Of a DNA stretch of 18,351 bases, positions 11,855 to 18,351 are shown piece after piece. The notes beneath the pieces were generated by a model that saw only the letters and a list, made by a program, of their open reading frames with translations, was not told where the DNA came from and searched no databases. The position numbers were made by a program, and so were the translations under genes. Numbering within the stretch: the first letter of the stretch is position 1; each line of letters begins with the position of its first letter. Source of the stretch: JAGLCW01 sp964422555 (GTDB lineage Bacteria; Caldisericota; Caldisericia; UBA6126); the NCBI GenBank assembly GCA_964422555.1, contig CAYRBR010000028.1, forward strand, positions 1 through 18,351, given 5' to 3'.

Positions 11855-13018
11855 ATGAAAAATATAAAAACAAAATGGCTTCTCTGGTTACTAATTTTTA
11901 TTACAGCCGCTTCGCTTTTAAGCCTTACCGGTTGTATTCCCGGTATGTCCGGAGACAAAGAACCTTCTCAGCCAAATCCAACCGCCCAAGGTATGGATCC
12001 TGATCATCCAATAGCAATGTCAGTCAATGCTGCCGGGAAAGAAGGAGAAGTAGCTTCTATTACAATTAAAGTTGAAAACCTTGGTTCTCTTATCAACGAT
12101 GTAAACGTATCCATTGGTGGAGTGGACGGAGTAGAAGAAATCACACCATTTGTAGTAATGGAAGATATGCCCGATTTATCAGTTACCTCTCTCCAGATTG
12201 CAGAAAACCTTTCTGCAGGTGAATCTGCTCAAGGAACTTATTTATTTGAGTGCCCCGAAGGTACCGAAGATGGAAGATACAATCTTGAAATGACTGTTAC
12301 CTATACAGATGTAAATGGAACTGAACATGAAGTAACAGATGTTTTCTATGTAGAAATTAACCGACCCTGGTATTATTTTGTTACGATTGCCATGCGTAGA
12401 GTACTTGATGTTTTATCGTTTGGACAAACATCCCTCTACGGTTTAGGTATCATTTTGTTTACTTTAATTATTAAACTTCTTCTCTGGCCTGTTAGCAAAA
12501 CAACTATGAAAAGCCAGGAACAAATGTCTCGCATCCAACCAAAAGTAAATGAAATTAATGAAAAATACAAAGATAATCCAGAGCGAAAGAATGAATTAAT
12601 CATGGACTTGTACAAGAAGGAGAACATTAATCCTATGTCGGGGTGCTTACCCATGCTACCTCAACTTCTTGTTTTATGGGTTCTCTATTCTGCCCTTCAA
12701 GGCTATATCCCATTATACAGAGCTGGCTTTTTATGGTGTCCAAGCTTAGGAATGCCAGATCCTTTCTATATCTTCCCCATCCTTGCTGGTGCAAGTACTT
12801 TCCTGCAAAGCTATACGGGACCGCAGGGAAAAGATCCTCAAACAAAATCCATGATGTACATGATGCCTATCTTCTTCTTCATCATCATGATGCGTTTCCC
12901 CGCTGCTCTTTCCATGTTCTGGACCGTCTACGGTTTACTCTCTTGGGGACAACAGGCCTTCATGACTGCACAGAAAAAAAAGAATGAAACTCCGAAAGAC
13001 CCAATTGAACTAAAATAA
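11855..13018 (+). CDS. yidC: YidC/Oxa1 membrane insertase, lipoprotein form with an unusual extracytoplasmic domain
   Basis: 387 residues. The N terminus is a lipoprotein signal (KTKWLLWLLIF then LTGC, Cys27). An acidic extracytoplasmic domain follows (about 45-168). It reads as one Ig-like sandwich: ASITIKVENLGSLINDVNVS, then ENLSAGESAQGTYLF and RYNLEMTVTYTDVNGTEHEV. This resembles CARDB/NEW3 domains rather than the large P1 supersandwich of proteobacterial YidC. The 60KD_IMP core begins with RPWYYFVTIAMRRVLD, with membrane segments near 194-212, 263-283, 303-318 and 333-362 and the cytoplasmic coiled loop MKSQEQMSRIQPKVNEINEK. The conserved groove Arg is Lys207 (TLIIKLLLWP). The tail is basic. 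It inserts membrane proteins, alone or with Sec. Confidence 0.93.
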   Translation: MKNIKTKWLLWLLIFITAASLLSLTGCIPGMSGDKEPSQPNPTAQGMDPDHPIAMSVNAAGKEGEVASITIKVENLGSLINDVNVSIGGVDGVEEITPFVVMEDMPDLSVTSLQIAENLSAGESAQGTYLFECPEGTEDGRYNLEMTVTYTDVNGTEHEVTDVFYVEINRPWYYFVTIAMRRVLDVLSFGQTSLYGLGIILFTLIIKLLLWPVSKTTMKSQEQMSRIQPKVNEINEKYKDNPERKNELIMDLYKKENINPMSGCLPMLPQLLVLWVLYSALQGYIPLYRAGFLWCPSLGMPDPFYIFPILAGASTFLQSYTGPQGKDPQTKSMMYMMPIFFFIIMMRFPAALSMFWTVYGLLSWGQQAFMTAQKKKNETPKDPIELK

Positions 13019-13029
13019 AGAAGGAACAT

Positions 13030-13497
13030 ATGCAAAGAATATCAAACCATCAGTTTCGATATGAATTGAAACAATTTGTAACGAGAATTTTCACCCTTCT
13101 GGGTGAACGCCCTAATGTTCAAGTATATAGTGAACCCTTTGGACTTCTTTGTGAAGTAGACATTAACGATCCTGCAAGATACATCGGAAAACAGGGTGAA
13201 GGATTAAATGCTATTCAACACCTTATTAAGGCTTGCTTTGGAAAAAAATATAGTCCGCTTCCACAATTTATGATTGACATTGGGGAATACAAAAAGAAAC
13301 AAATTTCTATTCTGAAAAACATTGCTATCAGTAATGCAATAAAGGTTAGAAAAACAGGTAGAACCATTGATTTATCTCCTATGTCTCCTTTTGCACGACG
13401 TATTATTCATTTAACACTGAAAGACCACCCCCACTGTAAAACCTACTCTATTGGCGAAGGAGAACAAAGAAGAGTTGTCATTGATCTGAAAGGATAA
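13030..13497 (+). CDS. jag: RNA-binding protein Jag/KhpB (KH plus R3H)
   Basis: 155 residues. A type-II KH domain carries YIGKQGEGL (GxxG at 53-56), followed by an R3H domain with R123-x3-H127 (ARRIIHLTL) and the closing GEGEQRRVVI strand. The N-terminal Jag-N domain found in many Firmicutes is missing. Jag/KhpB binds RNA and is linked to cell-wall and division control in Gram-positives; its role here is unknown. It follows yidC as in many genomes, with mnmE 3 nt behind. Confidence 0.93.
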   Translation: MQRISNHQFRYELKQFVTRIFTLLGERPNVQVYSEPFGLLCEVDINDPARYIGKQGEGLNAIQHLIKACFGKKYSPLPQFMIDIGEYKKKQISILKNIAISNAIKVRKTGRTIDLSPMSPFARRIIHLTLKDHPHCKTYSIGEGEQRRVVIDLKG

Positions 13498-13500
13498 ACT

Positions 13501-14835
13501 ATGCACGACCTCGTGGTCGCTGTTGCCACCCCACCCGGTGAATCAGCAATTGCTGTTATTCGAATAACCGGGGAGGGGTGTTTGCAATTAATATCAACTT
13601 TAGCAAACGGAAAAATACTTCCCCCCAGAGTAGCTTCCAGGGTTTATCTCAGAAATCCTGAAACACAAACACTCCTCGATGATACAATTGTAGTTCCTTA
13701 CAAAGCTCCAGCTAGCTACACAGGAGAAGACATGGTAGAAATATTCTGTCATGGTGGATCGATTCCTACACAAAGTATTTTCCAAGAGTTAGTACGTTTA
13801 GGATGTAAACCTGCTCCTCCAGGAGAATTTACAAAAAGAGCAGTTCTAAATGGAAAAATGGATATGGTGCAGGCAGAAGCTGTGGAGCAAATTGTGAAAG
13901 CACGCTCTAAACAGGAAGTATCCCTATCCTTGCAATCACTGCAGGGAAATCTTTCTGTTACGTTTCAAAACTTGTTACAGCAACTCACCAAAATACATAC
14001 CTCGATGGAAGCACAAATTAGTTTCCCTGACGATGTTGAAGAAGACCATGCCATTAACCAATCGATTGCTGAAGTACTTATGAGTCTACAGGAGCTTCAC
14101 CAATCTGCCAACTACATTCGACAACTTAATAAAGGATTCTCTATAGTACTTATGGGAAAAACAAATGTAGGAAAATCTACTTTGTTTAACACTCTTTTGG
14201 GATTTGATCGAACATTGGTTTCACCCTACCCCTCTACCACTCACGATTTCGTATCGGAAGATGTTTTCTGGGAAGGTTTTAATTGTACATTGTACGATAC
14301 TGCTGGTTATATTTCACAAACATCTAACCCTCTTGATCGTCTATTCAATGACAGAATGGAAGATTTATTCAAAAAAGCATTTCAGTTGATCTATGTTATT
14401 GATGCCATAGAATTCAGCACAGAAGATATCAATCTTATTCAACAATACAAAACAGACAACATGATTGTTGTCATCAACAAAACCGACTTACAAGAAAAAA
14501 TCGATTGGTTAAACCAACTTCCAGAAGACATTCAAATCATTCAGGTATCAGCGAAACAGAAAACAGGAATCCAAAACCTGGTACAAGCTATTGTCAGTCA
14601 AATCCAAAAATGTACAGGACCAAAACCAGATCATTACATTAATGAACGACAAAATGCACTTGTCATTCGAATGGAACAAATTCTTCAAAAAATAGTATCA
14701 CAGGAGATTCCCTATCTGGATATGGCAATGGTAGATATTCAAGAGTGTATATATATACTTAAAGAAGAACTAAATATGTCGCACTCTAATCAATTGTTTG
14801 ATGATATTTTTTCGCGGTTTTGTATCGGCAAATAG
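13501..14835 (+). CDS. mnmE: tRNA modification GTPase MnmE
   Basis: 444 residues. It works with MnmG to modify U34 of certain tRNAs, including tRNA-Glu and tRNA-Lys with UUC/UUU anticodons like those in this window. The N-terminal folate-binding domain starts VVAVATPPGESAIAVIRITG. The central helical domain carries the GTPase insert: G1 GKTNVGKS (219-226; Asn222 is kept), G3 DTAG (266-269) and G4 NKTD (326-329). It ends FSRFCIGK with the essential Cys441. The G2 loop reads STTHD (245-249) rather than GTTRD, and residues after DTAG differ from the family. mnmG is not in the window. Confidence 0.95.
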   Translation: MHDLVVAVATPPGESAIAVIRITGEGCLQLISTLANGKILPPRVASRVYLRNPETQTLLDDTIVVPYKAPASYTGEDMVEIFCHGGSIPTQSIFQELVRLGCKPAPPGEFTKRAVLNGKMDMVQAEAVEQIVKARSKQEVSLSLQSLQGNLSVTFQNLLQQLTKIHTSMEAQISFPDDVEEDHAINQSIAEVLMSLQELHQSANYIRQLNKGFSIVLMGKTNVGKSTLFNTLLGFDRTLVSPYPSTTHDFVSEDVFWEGFNCTLYDTAGYISQTSNPLDRLFNDRMEDLFKKAFQLIYVIDAIEFSTEDINLIQQYKTDNMIVVINKTDLQEKIDWLNQLPEDIQIIQVSAKQKTGIQNLVQAIVSQIQKCTGPKPDHYINERQNALVIRMEQILQKIVSQEIPYLDMAMVDIQECIYILKEELNMSHSNQLFDDIFSRFCIGK

Positions 14836-14847
14836 AAAGGTTGATTC

Positions 14848-16017
14848 ATGGAAGAGTCAGTTCAGAACTTACTAGAAAAAGCAAAAAATGAAGAAAAACA
14901 TCGCAATTTGGCACAAGCTATTATTGAGCTAGAAAAAGCAAGCGTAATAGAGCCGAATAATAAGAATGTTGTTTCGGGTTTATCTCGTCTTTACATGGTT
15001 TCTGGTAATCCACTCCGTGGTTTACGAGTAATTTTAAATCAGCCTGCTTATGATAAAGATCCCGACTACCTTCTTCAGCTATCGAATATATACTTGTCCC
15101 TCCAGCGATTTCAGGAAGCACAAGATGTTTTGTATCAAGCCCTTGATATCCACCAAACTGCTCCGCTGTACAATAATTTAGCAGTAGTAATGATGCGTTT
15201 AAACAAAGGCGATGAAGCAGTTCAATATTTATACAAATCACTGGAGTTAAACGATACCAATCCAAACACCTACTTTAACCTAGCTACGTGGTTTGAATCG
15301 AAACGAGATTTCGCAAAAGCGGAACAAGTATTATCCAAGGCTCGAACAAAATGTGAAACAAAAGAAATAAACGATCGGCTTGTTCGTATTTTCTTCCGTC
15401 TTCAAAAAATTAAAGAGGCAGAAGAACTAATCGAAGAATCTCTCTCCAAGTATCCCGAAGCAGAAATATTCCTAATTGCGAAAACAAGACTTTTACTTCA
15501 AAAAAATGAAACCGAGAACGCCCTTCTTTGGATCAAAGATATTTCCATGAGAAAAGCATTATCCCAAAATATGGAAACAACTTTGTTAGATTTAAAAGCG
15601 GAAGCATTAACAAAACTAAGTCGATTCGATCAGTCTGTTGCTGTTATCAACCATATTTTATCCAATCCAAAAGCGAATCCTGTCTACATCCTTAAGAAAG
15701 CAAATATTTTAATGGTGCAAGGCAACTATAAAGAAGCTGCTTCAGTTTTAAGTCAAGCCATTTCACAATCTACATTAAAGGGAAATCTAAGACAAGATGC
15801 CATTTTAATGCTTCGAGATATTGAAATTGTGAACTGGCAGAAACTAACCGAATACCTATTGCTTGATCCTAAATTCAAAGATGAATTTTTATCGAATCCC
15901 TCCTATTCACTAGAAAGCCGTGGCATTATTCTCCCAATACAAAATGTACAAAGAGTTGTGAACGACTTCAAAAAACATCATGCCTCTTCATTTCAATCAG
16001 AGCAAGGAATTGGATAA
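14848..16017 (+). CDS. Tetratricopeptide-repeat protein
   Basis: 389 residues without a signal peptide or membrane segment, so probably cytoplasmic. Helical TPR-like repeats run from residue about 5 to 300 (AIIELEKASVIEPNNKNVVS; LYNNLAVVMMRLNKGDEAVQ; YFNLATWFESKRDFAKAEQV). The last 80 residues are less regular. TPRs form protein-binding scaffolds; no partner can be named. A ribosome site AGAAAGG lies upstream, 12 nt after mnmE. Its TAA overlaps the next start (TAATG), so it is likely one transcript with the two genes downstream. Confidence 0.85.
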   Translation: MEESVQNLLEKAKNEEKHRNLAQAIIELEKASVIEPNNKNVVSGLSRLYMVSGNPLRGLRVILNQPAYDKDPDYLLQLSNIYLSLQRFQEAQDVLYQALDIHQTAPLYNNLAVVMMRLNKGDEAVQYLYKSLELNDTNPNTYFNLATWFESKRDFAKAEQVLSKARTKCETKEINDRLVRIFFRLQKIKEAEELIEESLSKYPEAEIFLIAKTRLLLQKNETENALLWIKDISMRKALSQNMETTLLDLKAEALTKLSRFDQSVAVINHILSNPKANPVYILKKANILMVQGNYKEAASVLSQAISQSTLKGNLRQDAILMLRDIEIVNWQKLTEYLLLDPKFKDEFLSNPSYSLESRGIILPIQNVQRVVNDFKKHHASSFQSEQGIG

Positions 16018-16304
16018 TGAGTCCTGAGATTTGCTCAAAACCTACCTCCATTCAATGTAGTATTTCGTTGTACCCCATGGGTTCTACTACCTATACTGCT
16101 GTAGTAAAAGACTGTATACAACACCTTGCTGTCCTTGCAGAAGAAAACAATGTGCAAATCTTTTATCACACAATGAACACTTCGTTATATGGAAACAAAG
16201 ACGCCATTTTTAGTATCATCAGGCAATTTTATTTCTATGCTGAAAAAAGAAATCCTGATATCGTTTTAAATGTATCTTATAGTAATTGCTGTCCAGAACC
16301 ATGA
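16017..16304 (+). CDS. YkoF/thiamine-binding (MTH1187-like) small protein
   Basis: 95 residues, the size of one Thiamine_BP/YkoF module. The first strand ISLYPMGSTTYTAVVKDCIQ is followed by VQIFYHTMNTSLYGNKDAIF, matching the S-x-Y-P-x-G and H-x-M-x-T-x-x-x-G pattern of the family. Members are ferredoxin-like folds; some bind thiamine or its pyrimidine precursor, most have no proven role. It ends NCCPEP, with two adjacent Cys. It overlaps the TPR gene (TAATG) and the methyltransferase gene (ATGA). Confidence 0.75.
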   Translation: MSPEICSKPTSIQCSISLYPMGSTTYTAVVKDCIQHLAVLAEENNVQIFYHTMNTSLYGNKDAIFSIIRQFYFYAEKRNPDIVLNVSYSNCCPEP

Positions 16305-17041
16305 AACAAGAGTGGTTTAAGGAATACTTCGATTCCTCGTATGGAAAAATCATTCTAGACCCTATCAAAGAATCATACACAAAACAACAGGTAGATTTTA
16401 TTTTGCAGGCCCTAGAACCAGAACCTGGTAGTTCTTTTTTAGATCTGTTTTGTGGAAAAGGTCGTCATTCTCTTGTTTTAGCAAAACACAACTATCAAGT
16501 TACTTCTATAGACTTAATCCCCGAATACATCGAGACTTTATCTAGTAATGCCACAGAAGCTAATCTTCCCATTCAGTGTATCTGTCAGGATGCTCGTTCT
16601 ATCGAATATCGCAATCAGTTCGATCACATTATTGTTATGTTTACTTCGTTTGGATATTTTACAGACGATGAAAATCAAGAGCTTCTATCCAAAATACGTC
16701 GTGCTTTAAAACCCGAGGGAACCTGCATTATTGATGTTGAAAACCGAGATTATCTTCTCAAGTTTTTTATTAAAGAAAAATGGAGAAAAAAATCGTATGG
16801 ATGGCTCTTAGAACGAATGAAGTACCATCCTAAAACATCGCAACATCGAACTTTGCGCGTAGTTATAGACAAACAGGGAAATGCAACCGAATCGGAACGA
16901 TTAATCAGGCTCTATTCACAACATGAAATACTACAAATGAGTAGAAAAGCAAACTTAAAACCAGTGCAAATATACGGTGATTACGACGGAACCCTATGCA
17001 AAAAACTCTCTCCACGAATTATTGCTGTTCTTAGGAAATAA
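16301..17041 (+). CDS. Class I SAM-dependent methyltransferase
   Basis: 246 residues from the ATG at 16301, chosen because it overlaps the upstream stop as ATGA; a TTG in frame 15 nt upstream is less likely. The Rossmann core shows motif I FLDLFCGKGRHS (46-57), the acidic end of the second strand in SIDLIP (Asp71), DARS, then DHIIVMFTSFGYF and the LKPEGTCIIDVEN segment. The N terminus (W-F-x-x-Y-F-x-x-x-Y) is common in a broad subgroup of uncharacterised enzymes. The substrate is unknown. It is the last gene of the plus-strand run and converges on the SGNH hydrolase. Confidence 0.85.
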   Translation: MKQEWFKEYFDSSYGKIILDPIKESYTKQQVDFILQALEPEPGSSFLDLFCGKGRHSLVLAKHNYQVTSIDLIPEYIETLSSNATEANLPIQCICQDARSIEYRNQFDHIIVMFTSFGYFTDDENQELLSKIRRALKPEGTCIIDVENRDYLLKFFIKEKWRKKSYGWLLERMKYHPKTSQHRTLRVVIDKQGNATESERLIRLYSQHEILQMSRKANLKPVQIYGDYDGTLCKKLSPRIIAVLRK

Positions 17042-17084
17042 CAATTCTATAGTCAAAACATATCTTCGTACAAAAAATTTCTAC

Positions 17085-17810
17085 TCATCGGAAGGGTAAT
17101 AGCAAAAAGGAATATTCTTTCTGAAGATACCTTAATATACATCTGGTAATCAACTGTTGCCCTTCTGTATTTGGATGTATTCCGTCCACACACATGTAAT
17201 TTTCAAAACGATTGGTAGACAGAAAAGCATTTCGAATATCAATCCACCTACTCTTCGTTTTTTCAGCAATGGCTACAATTGCATCGTTGTACATAGATTG
17301 CCAACGAGATATCTGCTCAACATCCCCCAACCACTGCAAGATATTTTTCATTTTCCCACAATCGTTATCGCTAACCCATTTCCAATATCGATCCGACACC
17401 AAAGGTGGAAGAGTTAACAAAACTGGAAATATATCGATTTCTTTCAAATATTGAACAGTATCCAATAGCTTACTTTGAAAGGTACTTACACTGGTATTCG
17501 GTTCATGATCGCCAGAAGGATTCATAGCTACTTCATCCCAGCAAAAGTCACAGTCATTACCACCAAATTCCATAACCACAATGTTTGGATTCCTTTTTTC
17601 GATGTCTTTTTGCAGATTCCGTATCCCCCGACAAAGTGTATTGCCAAAAGAAGATGCATTGTAAAAAGTGCAACTTAAGAGTTTTGACAGCGTGGATGCA
17701 AAGCTCTTTTTTGTAATACCATATTTCTTTTTATCTTCATCATACACCACTCCTCGGGAAATAGAGTCACCGTACAAAATCATGCTATAAGAATCACGAC
17801 TTGGTTTCAT
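17085..17810 (-). CDS. SGNH/GDSL hydrolase
   Basis: 241 residues from the ATG at 17810, chosen for the GGAGG site 4 nt upstream; an ATG at 17843 directly abuts a -10 element and would not be in the mRNA. The four SGNH blocks are visible: nucleophile Ser16 in YGDSIS, Gly56 in SFGNT, Asn85 in GGNDC and the Asp209/His212 pair in VDGIHPN. These enzymes hydrolyse esters of lipids, sugars or small molecules. No signal peptide is present, so a cytoplasmic esterase is likely. The substrate is unknown. Confidence 0.9.
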   Translation of the reverse strand: MKPSRDSYSMILYGDSISRGVVYDEDKKKYGITKKSFASTLSKLLSCTFYNASSFGNTLCRGIRNLQKDIEKRNPNIVVMEFGGNDCDFCWDEVAMNPSGDHEPNTSVSTFQSKLLDTVQYLKEIDIFPVLLTLPPLVSDRYWKWVSDNDCGKMKNILQWLGDVEQISRWQSMYNDAIVAIAEKTKSRWIDIRNAFLSTNRFENYMCVDGIHPNTEGQQLITRCILRYLQKEYSFLLLPFR

Positions 17811-17843
17811 TCGTCCTCCGTACTTGTTCGAAAGCTGTAGCAT

Positions 17844-17849
17844 AGTATA
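17844..17849 (-). promoter_or_regulatory. -10 element of the SGNH hydrolase gene
   Basis: TATACT on the minus strand; a TTAACA lies upstream at a long 19-nt spacing. The start would fall near 17837, giving a leader of about 27 nt with the GGAGG site. A 12-bp perfect palindrome, GAAAATATTTTC (17881-17892), lies further upstream between this gene and the divergent VOC gene and may be an operator. I see no clear promoter for the VOC gene, though TACACTAA occurs twice, 14 bp apart, before its ribosome site. Confidence 0.4.
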
Positions 17850-17985
17850 GTTTTTCGTGGAAATATTGTGTTAAGAATTAGAAAATATTTTCCATGAAAA
17901 GAAAACTTTAATTTTTTTTTCTTCTTGAAACAACCTTTTTGACTACAATGAAGTACACTAAATTCATTACACTAAGGAGCATACA

Positions 17986-18348
17986 ATGAATATTGGACAC
18001 CTAGAACTTTGCCTAAATGTGAAAGATTTACAAGCATCGCTGGAGTTTTACCACAAACTCGGATATGAAGATGTGGGTGTGTACGAAAAAGAAAAGTGGG
18101 CCATATTACAATACAGAAACAATATCCTTGGGTTATATGAAGGTCATATCCAAGAGAATTGTTTAAACTTTCGGGGTGGAAACATAAAGAAACTGGTAGA
18201 AGAATTTGAACGAAAAGGCATTCCATTTGAAAGTGTCCCAGTTCAAAATGAAGATGGTTCAGGAAGTGCATTTTTGCGTGATCCAGATGGTAACCTGGTA
18301 TTTTTGGATACAGCTCTTGAAGAACTAGAGGGAGATGATCCTGAATGA
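17986..18348 (+). CDS. VOC-family (glyoxalase/bleomycin-resistance fold) protein
   Basis: 120 residues. One pair of beta-alpha-beta modules: GHLELCLNVKDLQASLEFYHKLGY at the N terminus and FLRDPDGNLVFLD at the C terminus, the latter being the hallmark closing strand. His5 and the Glu in GLYEG are at positions used for metal binding in the family. Members include dioxygenases, isomerases, glyoxalases and antibiotic-binding proteins; this one cannot be placed further. An AAGGAG site precedes the ATG. It is divergent from the SGNH hydrolase, and the window ends 3 nt after its stop. Confidence 0.85.
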   Translation: MNIGHLELCLNVKDLQASLEFYHKLGYEDVGVYEKEKWAILQYRNNILGLYEGHIQENCLNFRGGNIKKLVEEFERKGIPFESVPVQNEDGSGSAFLRDPDGNLVFLDTALEELEGDDPE

Positions 18349-18351
18349 CAA

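Noticed and set aside
17811..17843. ATG at 17843 as start of the SGNH hydrolase
   Set aside because: It directly abuts the -10 TATACT and would lie at or upstream of the transcript start. The ATG at 17810 has a GGAGG site and begins the family homology.
1..18351. CRISPR arrays, IS elements or a complete prophage
   Set aside because: No spaced identical direct repeats, transposase, integrase or phage structural genes were seen. Only the repressor/umuD' pair has a phage-like flavour.

Overview
This 18.35 kb window is AT-rich and densely coded. It looks like chromosomal DNA of a diderm-like bacterium. The spirochaete lineage is my best guess, at low to moderate confidence. It rests on the adjacent rpsF-ssb-rpsR-rplI-dnaB and rpmH-rnpA-yidD-yidC-jag-mnmE clusters and on lipoproteins with LLSC/LTGC lipoboxes. 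It is not a marker-gene placement. One run of ten N inside rnpA is a scaffold gap.

Layout. (1) 2-961: the 3' end of a cysteine-rich repeat protein, closed by a bidirectional terminator. (2) 1029-3417: a divergent module with umuD'-umuC on the minus strand and a self-cleaving S24 (CI/LexA-type) repressor on the plus strand. They share a control region holding an 18-bp element in two clear and two weaker copies, all phased at 28 bp. (3) 3459-3974: an OB-fold-like lipoprotein, convergent with a three-gene ABC exporter-type operon (two FtsX-type permeases plus ATPase, 3976-6993). (4) 7062-7214: tRNA-Glu and tRNA-Lys. (5) 7256-10264: rpsF-ssb-rpsR-rplI-dnaB with very tight overlaps. (6) 10381-11025: nth. 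(7) 11180-17041: a plus-strand run of rpmH, rnpA, yidD, yidC, jag, mnmE, a TPR protein, a YkoF/thiamine-binding-like protein and a SAM methyltransferase. (8) 17085-18348: an SGNH hydrolase and a divergent VOC protein.

The most interesting part is the mutagenesis module. The UmuD homologue starts almost exactly where RecA-stimulated cleavage would leave UmuD', and it has Val where the catalytic Lys should be. It therefore looks born pre-activated. Control seems moved to the neighbouring repressor, which keeps a Cys-Gly cleavage site and an intact Ser/Lys dyad, and which seems to be read from a leaderless mRNA in the manner of lambda cI. The phased elements cover both promoters.

Other points of note: a lipoprotein-type YidC whose extracytoplasmic domain looks CARDB/NEW3-like; an MnmE with altered GTPase catalytic positions; paired FtsX permeases sharing a PKGCPYE motif; and a likely leaderless start pattern (TATACT, 6-8 nt, ATG) at three genes. 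No IS element, CRISPR array or rRNA was seen. There is no gene-free stretch longer than 300 bases.
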